Source: Kalaharituber pfeilii
Lineage: Eukaryota; Ascomycota; Pezizomycetes; Pezizales; Pezizaceae
Length of the DNA: 64,000 bases
Reading direction: 5' to 3'
Assembly: GCA_015179045.1 (NCBI GenBank)
Contig: WHUZ01000002.1
Location: forward strand, 372,001-436,000
This document shows, one piece after another, positions 24,095-35,801 of this stretch. The notes under the pieces were generated by a model that was not told the origin of the DNA, made no database searches, and saw only the letters and a program-made list of their open reading frames with translations. Position numbers and translations under genes: made by a program. The first letter of the stretch is position 1. Each line of letters starts with the position of its first letter.

Positions 24095-24124
<30 letters not shown>
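24095..24124. repeat. Poly-T run (30 T)
   Basis: Uninterrupted T homopolymer in the 3' flank of the KH-domain gene, just after a G-run near 24060. Confidence 0.95.
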
Positions 24125-24126
<2 letters not shown>

Positions 24127-24985
24127 TTGAGAGAAAGCAGATATATCAACAATCCAATTGATGTTATGATGATGAGGGGGAAAAGAAAATAGGTATTTGA
24201 GGGGGTGGTGGGGGGTGGGGAGGTTTATGGGTAATGGTGACGGATAAGGGAAAAAAGAAAAAAAAAAATTGGAGTTAAAGTGTGAGTTGATACCTTGCTT
24301 GGATTCAGCGGACTATGTGGGTTATATATATCAGTGTCGTTGGGCATGATATGGGGCGTGAGGGTTGGGGATGTGCGAGGGCGGAAACAGTGAGTGAATG
24401 GCTGTTTGAAGGGGGGGTTTGGGAGATTGGGATGAGAAGGGTTGTTGGAGTAGACTATAGAGGGAGAAGGTGGGGGGAGGAGGTTGATTTTGTTAATAGG
24501 ATTCTGGATGATAGGTTATATTTGTTTAGGGATGATAATATAAAATTTTTTGGGGTTGCACACGTCACTGGTTTGCAACAACGAAGCGTTGATTTTTTTT
24601 TGCCCAGTGAGGTTAGGTACGGTAGGGGGGCGCCCATCCAACGACTTTAAGATTTTTTTTTTTTTTTTTTTCATTGGTTCAAATCGGGTAAATATTGCAA
24701 ATTTTTCTATCTTGTATACTAATTGTTCTATTTTGTATACTAGTCACAGCCGAACCCCGTGAACTGTAAAAACGCCAGGCATCGCAATACTCGCATGCTC
24801 GCGCACACATACCAATCATACTTATGCTCAAGTGGTACTGGTATATGCGATCACGGCTGGTGCTTTTGTGTCCGGCGGGGGTTTGTGATATAAAAAAGTT
24901 CGACTATAACTATTACCCTGAATGGCAGAAATGTAATTGAATACTATACACTTTACGAACGTTTCGATAACTGATTCTATGTATT

Positions 24986-25008
24986 CCCCCCCCCCCCCCC
25001 CCCCCCCC
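24986..25008. repeat. Poly-C run (23 C)
   Basis: Uninterrupted C homopolymer in otherwise AT-rich spacer. Pure C runs of this length are unusual, and exact length is unlikely to be reliable in any assembly. Confidence 0.95.
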
Positions 25009-25342
25009 GACCCCCAAACCGAAAGCCGAGCCATTATCTCCCTAAACCAATGCAACATCAGGTATATTTTTCTTTCCGTGAAACCCCGCTCGAAAAAAAA
25101 CAAAAAATGTAGAATAGCTAAAAACTTTTGGCACCGTTAGACAGCAGCATTACACCGCTATTCAAAAGCTAGACCCTATCTTGCATGGGATTCACACCGC
25201 AATTAAGCCAGGCAATCCTCCCACCTACCATGTTACAGACCTGGCTGGGTCTGTCTATTCCTCCCAAGTTTGAGCCTCTGTGTACCTGACATGACCATAG
25301 AATTTCTGACACTGCGTTTGCACATAAGTGCGTTCCCTCCCG

Positions 25343-25344
<2 letters not shown>

Positions 25345-25380
<36 letters not shown>
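25345..25380. repeat. Poly-T run (36 T)
   Basis: Uninterrupted T homopolymer flanked by CCCTCCCGGG on the left and GGCGAGG on the right. Confidence 0.95.
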
Positions 25381-25381
<1 letters not shown>

Positions 25382-26368
25382 GCGAGGTAACACATCCCAT
25401 GCTTTTTGGAAGCATTCAGCGAGGGATGGTCTCTGCACAACCATGTTGTAGACCTAGAGCCCATAAGTCTAACCCCGTGTGCACCGCCAATTGAGTCGCA
25501 AGCGAAATACAATTGGTGTAAATACTTCAGTGGGGATAAAAAAAAAAAAAATTGATAAAACTGGCCAAGCAAAACCAAAACTATAATAAAAATTATATAA
25601 CAGAAGTATATGGGAGTAGTTGGCCTACCAAGGGGTAATGTGTTGTCTTTTGGGGGGAAGGGTGTGCGATGCTCTGTAGGGGGATTGCCGCGGCTGCTGT
25701 CGCAATTCACAATTGGTGGGAGTAGGATAACCGGTTCAAGAGGCCCACAAACTGTAGCATCGAACAGGTTCAGTCCAAGATACCTGTATGTTAAAAAACA
25801 TGCACTTAACCTAACCCCCTGACCCCAATTTGCAAAAAAGTAAGGTTGCGGAAGATTAATGTTACTATATCCCCGCTACAGACTTTAAGCCCTGCCATAT
25901 GAAAACACACGGGAAAGCGTGCGTTTGTGCCATATTGCGGTACAATACAATGTTACTAACTAGTTAGCTGGATTCGAACAGTTTATGTACAATTTAATTA
26001 ATTACAGAGAACTTCATGACCGTGCACTGTCTAACCAGGTATCCTTCAAATTTGTTAATAATATTGTCACTCGTGGCTGGTGGAGCTCTCTCCAGATGCC
26101 CGTTCAAACTCTACCGCTTTGTGATGTCGCCCTAGTTGATGAAATGTCGTTCTCATGTTATGAGCCGTAGCCAGGGTTTTTGGGTGGTCTGCACCCAGTG
26201 GCTTTTCTCTTCCAACTAATGCTCTCTCACAGAACTCTAGTGCCTTCTTGTATTTCTTCTGCAGTGACATTTTTCTCCCAACCACTGTAGTGCCTTGTTA
26301 TATTGCCCTTGACAAAAAAATACTCCTGCCATGTTGTTGACCATAGCAAGGGTTACTGGGGCGATCTG

Positions 26369-26671
26369 TGTTGTACGTACACCCGAGTTGCTATCCGCCA
26401 CTGGGTGGCATAAGCGCTAGGTACGAAACAGCTTATTGTATCATTCCCTACGGTTCCTATTGATATCATCACTGCTCATATCTCAACCTAAATATTGTGA
26501 CTTTTATAGCTTGAAGGCGAACATACACTATGTCATTCTTTCTCTCTTGGTAATTTTATTCTACATTTGGCCTCTTATTGCCTATCATTATTCATGTATA
26601 TAAGTCAGAGCCTCTTGCGACTCTTCATACAATATATGAAGTCTGCTACATATTTCTAAAAATTTACTTCA
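26369..26671 (+). repeat. Left LTR (303 bp)
   Basis: Aligns end to end with the right LTR at 28106-28406, with scattered substitutions and small indels. The two LTRs are clearly diverged, so the insertion is not very recent. Confidence 0.93.
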
Positions 26672-28105
26672 GGTTATGAGTCCGGGATTGTGCTACATAG
26701 TCCACCGCACTCAAGTCGCACTTCATCGTACGATACCACTTATCGCCACAACTCCACACCTCAACATCTCTACACAGCGCATCCACTAAACATGACCTTC
26801 TCAACTGCACCAGCACCTGCACCGACCGCTGAAATTTACAGCAACAAGCATGGATCCGTTCCAAAGCTCACAAGCGAGAACTATCATGCCTGGAGTCAAG
26901 GAGTTAGGTATCTTATTGATGCTGATCTTGCCTGGGATATAGTTGTAGGTACCGAGAAAGCTCCAGTAGCACCCATTGCACCACAAGAACCTGGTCCCAG
27001 CAGGCAATTGCGCACAAGCTCATCAGTGCTTGAAACTCAAGCTCAGTACAAAGCTCATGCAAAAGCACAAGCTGAGTATAACACAACTTTAACTTGCGCA
27101 GGAACAGAGCAACAGCCACACTATATGGATCGATTTCGGCATCAATACAAGCACATGTTGCTGGTATACATGATCCCACATTATTATGGACAACTCTCAA
27201 AACCGAACTCGAAAGCCGCACTAGTGTCCAACGCAATTATTTCAGGAATTCCATCGCCAACATCTTGATGAGGGAAAAGACCTCAATTCCTACATTTCTC
27301 ATCTATTAACTTACCAGCAACGCCTTGCTCATACTCCCCAACAAATTGATGAGAGTACTTTCATCTCCCACATCCTCACCTCCTTACCCGCATCATATGA
27401 GACAATGGTCAATATCATTTGCAACCAGCCGGCAGAAATGCAAACTCGATCTTACGTACTGAGCTCACTCCGGAGCCACGAGAAGAGCTTATCACAAAGC
27501 AATACATCCAATGCCATGACTGCAAATAGCCACAATGGAGGAGGACGTGGAAGAGGGGGCAGATTCAGAGGAAGGGGGTCAAACCGTGGACGTGGTGGCA
27601 AAAGAAACGAATATATACCCAAAGCTATTACATGCTGGTATTGTACCAGAGAAGGACATAAAGAGCAGGATTGCAGGGTTAAGAAAAGAGCGGAGGAATT
27701 GAGAGCTCAAAACAAAAAGCGTCAGAAAACTATGACAGAAAAGACTGTTGATTATTCAGCTGGAATAAGCCGAGTTATAGCTATTTGACATCACTTTATC
27801 CGAGAAGCTATTGAACAAGGAACTATCACTTTGGACTACATTGCAACTGCTGACAACACAGCTGATGTGTTGACAAAAGGACTGCCACGTGAGCAACATG
27901 AGAAGCACACAAAGGATATGGGATTAATACTGCTGTCCGGTACAGTGTGATATATTTCTTTTATGGCATTTAGGGTAGTACTCTTTCTCTCCCATGATAT
28001 GCATTTTTTCCCTATGGGTTTTTTGCCATGGTGGATGCAGCAGACATCGAGAGTTTTAATGAGGCTGCGGGGCTGTATGCGGATAACATCTCGTTTGAGT
28101 GGGAG

Positions 28106-28406
28106 TGTTGAGATTATGCGTACGTACACCCGAGTTGCTATCCGCCACTGGGTAGCTAAGTCCTAGGTACGAAACAGCCTATTGTATCATTTCATACGGT
28201 TCCTATTGGTATTATCACTGCTCTTATCTCGACCTAAATATTGTGGCTTTTATAGCTTGAAGATGAACATCCACTATTTTATTGGAAGCTTTATTCTACA
28301 TTTGGCCCCTTATTGCCTATCATTATTCATGTATATAAGTCAGAGTCTCTTGCGACTCTTCGTTCTATATACGAAGTCTGCTACATAATTCTAGAAATTT
28401 ACTTCA
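28106..28406 (+). repeat. Right LTR (301 bp)
   Basis: Shares with the left LTR the blocks ACGTACACCCGAGTTGCTAT, AGGTACGAAACAGC and CATTATTCATGTATATAAGT. It is followed immediately by the ATCTG target duplication. Confidence 0.93.
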
Positions 28407-30840
28407 ATCTGCACTCAGTAACTTTTCTCTCCCAATTAATGCTCTCTCATACAACTCCAGTGCCTCCTTATAGTGCCCTTGCCGATCTACCAGGTTGTAG
28501 ACTGTAGCAAGGGTGTCTACATGCCCTATGCCTAGTAAACTTCTCATATCCAGCCAATATAACCTCAGACAGCTCTTCAGCCTTTCTAGAATAGCCATGT
28601 TCCTTATAAACATTACACAGAGTGTCTGCTGCCTCTAGTATCTCCTTATTCTCCATTGTCAGAGTCTTTTATCTGTCTTTCTACAGCAAAAATATTGGCA
28701 GAATCCACTGCTCAAAAAACCCTGTCCTCTATTTGACGACTTCAGCTTAAAGGAATAGCAAATGCAAATGCAACTATGAGAAGTACCTCGATAGCTTTCT
28801 TTCTATATCTTTCAGGCTCCATCTCTAGTTTCCATTGAGCCGACTGATAAACTAGTAGATAGATAATAAGACTATCACTCCTATTTTTCCGCTTTGCTAT
28901 TGAGTATAAAATCAGTATCTGGATTGAGTCCCCTAAACTTGTATCTATAATAAGGTATGAGTAAGCCCATTTTATATTGATAGTATTAGCTGATACTGCT
29001 TACAAAAATAGTTGTACATACTATTCTTTGGTAATTTCATTTCTTGCTACAGCAACTTCTTATTAATGTTATTATTATTAAGAAATCCAAAAAATAATTA
29101 CAGTTCCACAGCCTTGGAATTTTAGTTCTGGATTGTATTAAAGGACAGATCTCATGCAGTGAAGACAGATTTATTGCTTTTTTCAACTTTCTATTTCTTG
29201 TACAAGAGTTGCGTCATATTGGCTTAATATTCTTTAAGATAACAGCTAAATAAATAGTCTCGAGCATAGATATATACTTCAGGCTAATCTATAGCAAGTG
29301 GTCGGTATCCGAGTTTTTGTATAATTGCTGCTGCAGCGTCTTTCTCACGTTTATAGTCTATATAACTTGCAATAGTAATTTAAACTATGTATATTAAAAA
29401 GCAGTAGGGCTAAGCTTCATCTACTACCTAGAGAAAGTTCTTAGATCTAACTGTATACTTCTAAAAGTAATACTTCTGCCTCACTATTATTTATTTGCAT
29501 CACCTCTAACCCCCTTTGTCCCTGTATACTCTGACACCTCCTACTGGTAATAATCACAGTCCCATGAGCTGAAGTTGAAATATAGTCATTGATGTCAAAA
29601 GATTCTAGATTATCAAGATTGTCAAATATAAGTAGCTATATAGTATTTTCTTTTATAGTTAACCATTCCTTGACAGTATTGACAATGTGTTGTTCTTCAC
29701 TTAGTTGCTGTACGGTGAACATTCCAGTTGACTCAAGCTTTCTAGCCATACTCAGTAGTTGGCCAATATGTAGAAAGTCTAGCTTGTCTGAGAGTTTGCA
29801 TGATGCTTGATAAGCTGCTACATAATATGAGTAAAACTAATTTCATAGTCTGTTTACTAGCTGCATTAATCCAGAATACTGATAAGTAATTTCAGGAATA
29901 GTAGTAATATTTTATAGCAAGCTGTGTCTTCCCCATACCTCCCATATCATAAAGTACTATCTGGATAATATCCACTATAGTTGCACCCTTCTCTATCTCC
30001 CGCTTTAGCTGCTCAAGCAGATCCTCTCTCCCAATGAAATCTATATTCCATCAAATATCTGAAAGGCTGAAGGAGATGTTGAAGGATAAATATAGTGATG
30101 TAGTCTAAGGTATCCTGATAATAGTAGCATTAGGTAGCAATACATCGAAGAGGCCATCGATATTTTTTCTTAGCTGGCCTACTAGCTCATCACATTTTGC
30201 TTTGTCCATATTTACCCAATGAAGCTTACGATATATAGACATAGATTGCTGCATGTTTTGAGCAACTTTACTGAGGCAGGTAATTTCTTCGTTAAGTCCT
30301 GGAAGGAGTTGGTTATTGGTAAGGACCTTTGGATTTTCTAAAAGGTTAAAGTCACTAGAAGCGAGACTTGATATTGAAGGCTGAAGACTAGGACTTGTAG
30401 GTCGACTAGCATTCAAACTTCCTGGACGTGAAAGATTTGGACCGAAAACTTGGACCCAACTGGGAGAAGTCTGTCATGTTTTCCACGCAGGTCATCCTTA
30501 TCTGGTGTGCTTGATATTGTGCTTGCAATTCGGCAACTTTTGTAAACACTGCAACTATCCTCACTAGACCAGCTACTGCATACCTATACCGCTCATCGCT
30601 GGGATCAAGGCGTTGTTGATTTTGCTGGCTGGGGGTGTCATCCAATCCCCAGGCTTGCTCCCACTGCTTGAGCCGAAACCCTTCTGTCCGGAGATCATGC
30701 AATAATGAGTCGCCGATTTCCTTCATTTCCAAAAAAAAATGTTGCACCACTCTTGACTGACTTTTGCCAGTTGTCCAGCCAGCCCAGCAATTCCAATCGC
30801 AAGGCCTGCTGCTTTCCATGACTATGATGAGGATACAATG

Positions 30841-32028
30841 ATTTAAATCTAAGTGAAGTATGTCAGTCTTGCATAGTAGATGGAAGGAAAATTTGGTCAT
30901 CTAACGATGGGGTAATTTTACTAATGATGTGTGTGTCAAGTTTAGGATTACAATATTTCAGTCTCAACACGAGCTCAAGCACTCTAAAGTGAGAAGGATC
31001 CGAAAAAGCGGAACGTCGGCTATTCTGTATAGATTTCGTTTGGGAGGTAGGAAGAGGATATCTTGGGATACAGGAGACTCTTGGATGGCTTGATTCTGGG
31101 GATTAATACTGGTCCCTGTAAGGTAACCGCCAACGAAGAATAGATGGACCGAGGACCTGGCCGTGGACTGGTAATTCGACACCAAGTACATATTCGTAAT
31201 ATTTAGGTGAGGCTCTAACTATCTCACATACCCCAGACTGTATACCTGCCACCTCCCATCCACTCCACTCAACACATCCACCACAGTCCCATACTCACAC
31301 CTGCATGTATTTCTTCTTCAGCTAAATCCATAGACACCATCCAGCCCACCTGAAGACTATTGCGGGATCAAAAAAAATGAATCAAGAGGTTAGACTAGAG
31401 GGTATGGCGAATGTGGTGATGGTAGGGGTTAGTGTAGACTTGATTGAAGGGGGTTATCAGTTAAGGGGGTGCTATAAGTATATGTTCTGTATTCGAAGGG
31501 GAGAGGGAAAGAGAGATAGAAGAACAGGACGCCAGAGGCTCCGTAGCGCCCATCCACTGCGCGTGTGCACAAGCTGGTACGTGCCGTCCCAATACATCAT
31601 ACCCGATATGTCTTGGTCATCCTCCTCACATATAAGTCAGTAGAAGTTCTTGCGGTAGGAGAGGCGATGGGAGAGGCCGTTGCAGATGCGCGGGGGGGGG
31701 GGTTGTCCATTTTCCAAACTGACCTACACCTTGGTGGAACGTGATGGAGAGGTATAGAAATCAGGGTATGGCTTGATTCTCGGGGAAGAGGGGCTTTTTG
31801 GCATCTTAGAAGTAAAGAAGATGGACTATAATGCTCCGCTTTCAGCAACTCTTTGATTTTCGCTTTCTATTTATTAGTTGATATTACAAATACAAGATGC
31901 CGCTGTAACTGCAGGAGTACAGAATGCGACTGGGTGCAATCCTGCGCGAGGTATAGCCGAACAAGCTCACACCGAGTGTATATATACAGACATGTTTACC
32001 AGAAACCAAGGTACACAGCCCTTCTCCG
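30841..32028. other. Spacer between the NLR pseudogene and the acyl-CoA synthetase gene
   Basis: Contains the former promoter side of the NLR pseudogene and the 3' flank of the acyl-CoA synthetase gene. Short frames (for example 31377-31643) show no motif. A G-run lies near 31691. Confidence 0.5.
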
Positions 32029-34176
32029 TCACTTCCCTCCCTCCGCGTCCGCCTTCAACCCCTTCCACCCGCCAAACACTTCCCGCACCACTGCCTTCTT
32101 ATTCACCTTTCCCATCGCGTTCCTCTTCAGCCCCCCTTCCCCCACCACAACCCTCACCACCTTCGGCAACTTATACGGGGCCAGCACGCCCCTCAGCAGC
32201 CCTCTCACACTTTCAGTTCCCAGCACCTCATTTGCGGCGGCCTTCGGCACCATCACCGCCGCAACCACCTCTCCCCACTCCGCGTCCGGCAAGCCCACGA
32301 CGGCGACTTCGGATATATACTGGGAGAGCATCGGGTGCGACAGGATCTCCCGCTCAATTTCGAGCGCGGAGATCTTCTCGCCGCCGGATTTGATGATGTC
32401 GGTTGAGAGACGGCCGAGAATCGCCAACGGGGGTGTGGAGGGAGCGGAGGATTCGGACGACGGCGGCAAGAGGCGCGCAAAGTCCCCCGTCTTGAACCAC
32501 CTGAAGCTCTCGATTGCAATGTCCTTCAGTGGGGACGGGAGAGGCGAGAACGGGGAGGATGATTGTGGGAGGACGTAGTCGGGCATGTATGTAGAGGGGA
32601 GGAATTCCTTCTCTGTGACTTCGGAGGGACGATTCCAGTACTGTGTAAAAACTCCGGGGCCCCGGATTAAGACTTCGCCCTCGAGGACCTCTGTTCCCGT
32701 GCCGGATCTCTCTCCTTGGGCTTCGTCAGATTCGACTTTGCGTAATCCAATTTGGTAACCCGGTAGTGGCCAGCCAACTGCGCCTTCGGGTCGTAGAGAT
32801 ACATTCAGGCCGCAAGAGACAGCCATACCCACCTCCGTCATGCCGTAGCGCTCGAGGATCGTGCCGCCATACGAGATGGAAGCCCAGTCTTTCCGTACAC
32901 TGGTCGGGAGGGCGGCGGAGCCGGAGACGGCAAGGCGGAGATTGGACAGGGCGGTGGAGACGGCAGATTTGAGGGTGGGGGAAGAAAGAGAGGTGTAAGT
33001 GTTGATCAGGCGGGTGTAGATTGTGGGAACGGCCATGAAAAGGGTAATTCTGCTTTGCTCGTTGCCCGCATCGGCATTGTTGTCTGGTAGTAGATACGGG
33101 GAAGCGAGGCGCTTGAGCACCGCCTCGGCGTTAAACCCACCGGGCAGGAGCTCGACATGCGCTCCCGCGCTAAGAGGGACGAGTAGACAGTTAAGGATCC
33201 CGTGGACGTGGTGAAGGGGGAGTATGTGTAGAAGATGGTCGCTAGAGCTGTACTCCCATGCGATGCGCAGGGAGGTGAGTTGAGTTTGCAAAGCTAGATG
33301 GGTTGTGGGGACACCTTTAGGGAGGGAGGTAGTGCCGGAGGTGTAGATGAGGAGGGCGGGAGTGGAGGATAGTGTCCCCGCCACGCTTTGTGCCGACGAG
33401 TCCCCTTCGGGTAGCCAGGTCCAGTCGCTGGTGGGGAGGGTAATCGGGAGGTCGGTTTGTTGGACGACAGTGGGGGATGAGGGGCGCTCGGAGTTGATGA
33501 CGTCTGCGACTTTTTGCGCGGTAGCGCGAAGGGAAGGAGTAGAGAGGATGAGGCTGGCAGCAGAGTCCCGCACGATATGGCACAATTCAGGGATGGGATG
33601 CGGAGGGTGCAGAGGCACGGCCGTGGCGCCGGTGGCCCAGATTGCGAGAAGGGCAGTGACCCATTCTGGGCTGGGAGGGAGGAGAAGCGCGATGCGGGTG
33701 TTGAGGAGGGGCAGCGAGGGGGAAGCAGATCGGGATGGTGGTGTGGGCCGAGAGAGGGAGAGAAGGAATGAGCGGAGATTTGCGGCGGAGGAGAGGAGGG
33801 CCGAGTAGGTGGTGGCTTTTGTTGGGGAGGAAGTGACGGAGAGCGCTGGGGCCGCGGGGGAGGTGAGGGAGTGGGAGTGGAGTGCGAGGAGGAGGGGCAG
33901 TCGGGGTAGCGACGGGGAAATTGTTGAGGCGGAGGTGGCGCTGGTGGTTGCGTTAGAAAGTGCCCTTGAGGTGCAATCAAACCCATCGGGCGGCATGACA
34001 GGAAGAAATCGTGACTTGAGTCGCCGCCGGCTTGTAGAGCTACTTGCCGTGTATCCCGCCGCTCCTGCTCCCCCACCGACCCGCGCCAGCCCCCTGCCCA
34101 ACGAAAGCAGCGACAGCGACCGTAATCCCGACAAACGAGACCTTGTGGCAGTAGGGACGGGTAGTTGCAAGCGCAT
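32029..34176 (-). CDS. Acyl-CoA synthetase, malonyl-CoA synthetase (ACSF3)-like
   Basis: A single 715-codon frame with no intron. All adenylate-forming motifs are present: YTSGTTSLPKG at 278-288 (phosphate loop), LHHVHGI downstream, YGMTEVG at 444-450, WFKTGDFA, GGEKISALEIE at 598-608 (hinge) and the C-terminal NAMGKVNKK with the catalytic Lys. SGGEKISALEIE together with NAMGKVNKK is the combination seen in malonyl-CoA synthetases of the ACSF3 type, which activate malonate for mitochondrial fatty-acid synthesis and malonate clearance. The first ~50 residues are Arg/Ser/Leu-rich with no acidic residue (RSRLSGLRSLSLLSLGRGLA), consistent with a mitochondrial presequence and supporting the ATG at 34176. 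The body is unusually Ser/Pro-rich in loops. Substrate choice is inferred from motifs, and other short- or medium-chain acids cannot be excluded. Confidence 0.9.
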   Translation of the reverse strand: MRLQLPVPTATRSRLSGLRSLSLLSLGRGLARVGGGAGAAGYTASSSTSRRRLKSRFLPVMPPDGFDCTSRALSNATTSATSASTISPSLPRLPLLLALHSHSLTSPAAPALSVTSSPTKATTYSALLSSAANLRSFLLSLSRPTPPSRSASPSLPLLNTRIALLLPPSPEWVTALLAIWATGATAVPLHPPHPIPELCHIVRDSAASLILSTPSLRATAQKVADVINSERPSSPTVVQQTDLPITLPTSDWTWLPEGDSSAQSVAGTLSSTPALLIYTSGTTSLPKGVPTTHLALQTQLTSLRIAWEYSSSDHLLHILPLHHVHGILNCLLVPLSAGAHVELLPGGFNAEAVLKRLASPYLLPDNNADAGNEQSRITLFMAVPTIYTRLINTYTSLSSPTLKSAVSTALSNLRLAVSGSAALPTSVRKDWASISYGGTILERYGMTEVGMAVSCGLNVSLRPEGAVGWPLPGYQIGLRKVESDEAQGERSGTGTEVLEGEVLIRGPGVFTQYWNRPSEVTEKEFLPSTYMPDYVLPQSSSPFSPLPSPLKDIAIESFRWFKTGDFARLLPPSSESSAPSTPPLAILGRLSTDIIKSGGEKISALEIEREILSHPMLSQYISEVAVVGLPDAEWGEVVAAVMVPKAAANEVLGTESVRGLLRGVLAPYKLPKVVRVVVGEGGLKRNAMGKVNKKAVVREVFGGWKGLKADAEGGK

Positions 34177-35257
34177 GCGCTCCTGCGTTGTGTCGATAGC
34201 GAGTTGGGCGTGTGGTGGTGTATGGTGCTTGTACTTGCTGAGGTACGTAAGTTTTGTGGATTCGGGTAAGTCACGTTCGGGCCGGGTCGGGCCGGGGGGT
34301 CCTAGATTAGCTATAAGTATTCGAATATACCGTTAAACATAAGGTAAAAGTGACAATTTTATCCAACCATTATCCTTACAAAGTAAGTATGATACTTCTG
34401 GATTACTACGGTTGCTATGGTTACGTCGCTATCTTTTAATGTAGATAAATATTGACACGTCGTTACCCTCAATCAATCTTTGTTCGAAGAAGGAAAACGA
34501 ATGGACTGGCAACATTGCTTCATTTATCTAAGTATGTAACAGGCAATAACGGCAAAACCACATACACACCACACGCAGCCTAGCCTGTGCTCTCCACACA
34601 GTACTTGTGTACCCTCCAGCATCCATCCAAACCTCTCCTATGTCCAGCCTCAGAAACATACACTACGATATATACACACATAAACCACACATCTCGTACG
34701 CCATACCAAGTATCTATATCCAATTTTCCTTTAAATGGAGCCAAAGGGGAAAAAAAAAAAAAAAAGAAAAAAGAAAAAAAAAAAGAGCTGAAGTATAACT
34801 GCAGATCTTGGTCTCGTTCCCCTAGGTACTAGATAGGCTCTGCAAATCTCTACTCCATTTCAAGAAGAAGAAAAAAAAAAAAAAAAAATGGAAAGAAAGA
34901 AATACTTGTAAATAAATGAACTACGCCAAAAGTATACGCCAGGTTTTTATCTCCCATTCACTCACTCATTCATTTTTACCACAAAAAAAATAAAAAAAAA
35001 TAAAAAAAGCGATACAACTGCCTCCGTTAAAGAGCACTGTACAGTTACGTACCTAGAGCAAACGAATCACGGTATAGATAAATCAAGGGCAAATGTCAAT
35101 CTGAAAACAGAATCATTACGGTTTTTTTTCCCACGATTCTAAAACTTTCCCGCCCTCGAAATCTCGCTAGCTATATCATACCACGAAAGCAAGCGTGCAC
35201 TACCACCACCAGAGGGGAAAAAAGAACGAAATGGCGAAACAATGATAAACGAACTCA

Positions 35258-35291
<34 letters not shown>

Positions 35292-35801
35292 ACAAAACAG
35301 CATAAGACTCCGTGTGTGTAAGTATTCAATGACCCCCCAGAGCAACAAAAAATGTCAGTTTGTAGTAAAACTAAATAGGTAAGAAAAAAAATAAACTAAA
35401 ACAAAATCAAACTATAGTAGCAGTAACAGTAGCAGTTGTAAGTTACAGAACTATCTCCTTTTTTCGCCGCCTGGTCCAGACACAAGTAAACAAAGTATAA
35501 GGAAAAACAAACCCGAAGTATATTCAACCTTTGTAGCCCCCCTGTACACGTACAGAATCAAAAGATAAAAAAGGGAAATTTGCAGAAACAGTAAAAAAAG
35601 TCTCTCTGTATAACAAAAAAAAACAAAGCAAGTGAACGAGAGAGAAAAATCACTCTCATTTTCTTCCCCCCGCCCCCACCCACAGAAAAATTACACAGTA
35701 ACCATACCCAAATTCTTTGTACTACTCCCCCGAAGATATGATGAAGAATAATAATCCAGAGAAGAAAAAAAGAATTTGTTAAACCTTTGTGTTTATCAGA
35801 T
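34177..35801. other. Spacer with A-runs; 5' flank of the synthetase and 3' flank of the F-box gene
   Basis: No gene is seen in this 1.6-kb stretch. It has several long A-rich runs (34749-34790, 34869-34888, 35259-35289), in keeping with the homopolymer-rich spacers elsewhere in the window. Confidence 0.6.

Larger units (their letters stand above)
23000..26066. other. Gene-free spacer with long homopolymer runs
   Basis: The 3-kb stretch holds the 3' flank of the KH gene and then low-complexity DNA: 30 T at 24095-24124, 23 C at 24986-25008 and 36 T at 25345-25380. Frames such as 24315-24650 are G-rich accidents without motifs. No RNA gene is recognisable. Confidence 0.55.
26369..28406 (+). mobile_element. 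Internally deleted Copia-type LTR retrotransposon inserted in the NLR pseudogene
   Basis: Two direct repeats (26369-26671 and 28106-28406) begin TGTTG and end TTTACTTCA. A 5-bp target duplication, ATCTG, lies just outside each end (26364-26368 and 28407-28411), proving a single insertion into the TPR coding region, antisense to it. After the left LTR comes GGTTATGAGTCC, a plausible initiator-tRNA primer-binding site. GAGTGGGAG precedes the right LTR as a polypurine tract. The interior starts with a Copia gag-like frame (KLTSENYHAWSQGVRYLIDA at about 26870), frame-shifted near 27230, then a zinc knuckle CWYCTREGHKEQDC (about 27630). It then jumps to the very end of Copia RNase H (NTADVLTKGLPREQHEKH, about 27855-27905). 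Protease, integrase and most of the reverse transcriptase are missing, so the element is non-autonomous. Confidence 0.92.
26067..30840 (-). pseudogene. Decayed NLR-type receptor (HeLo - NB-ARC - TPR), split by an LTR retrotransposon
   Basis: Read leftwards, fragments of one STAND/NLR receptor follow in the right order but in shifting frames. HeLo-like N-terminus, 30840-30105: GLAIGIAGLAGQLAKVSQEW, then EMKEIGDSLLHDLRTEG, RLKQWEQAWGLDD and WVNMDKAKCDELVGQLRKNI. NB-ARC, about 30040-29450: FIGREDLLEQL, the P-loop GGMGKTQLA, a kinase-2-like LLIFDNLDN with a stop codon just before it, and GTVIITSR. Winged-helix-like region, about 29380-28690: KLGYRPLAI, KLEMEPERYRKKAIE. TPR repeats, 28660-28412 and 26290-26067: AADTLCNVYKEHGYSRKAEE, YNLVDRQGHYKEALELYERA, KKALEFCERALVGREKPLG. 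At least two frameshifts lie in the first 120 bp (near the ATG and at a T-run near 30730) and many in-frame stops follow, so it cannot be functional. Such proteins sense non-self and, through HeLo domains, trigger cell death in fungi. That role is established for relatives only. The retroelement at 26369-28406 interrupts the TPR part. Confidence 0.82.

Noticed and set aside
25170..25240. tRNA-like GGTGTGAATCCC on the minus strand, possible SINE
   Set aside because: The candidate A and B boxes are adjacent and no cloverleaf can be drawn.
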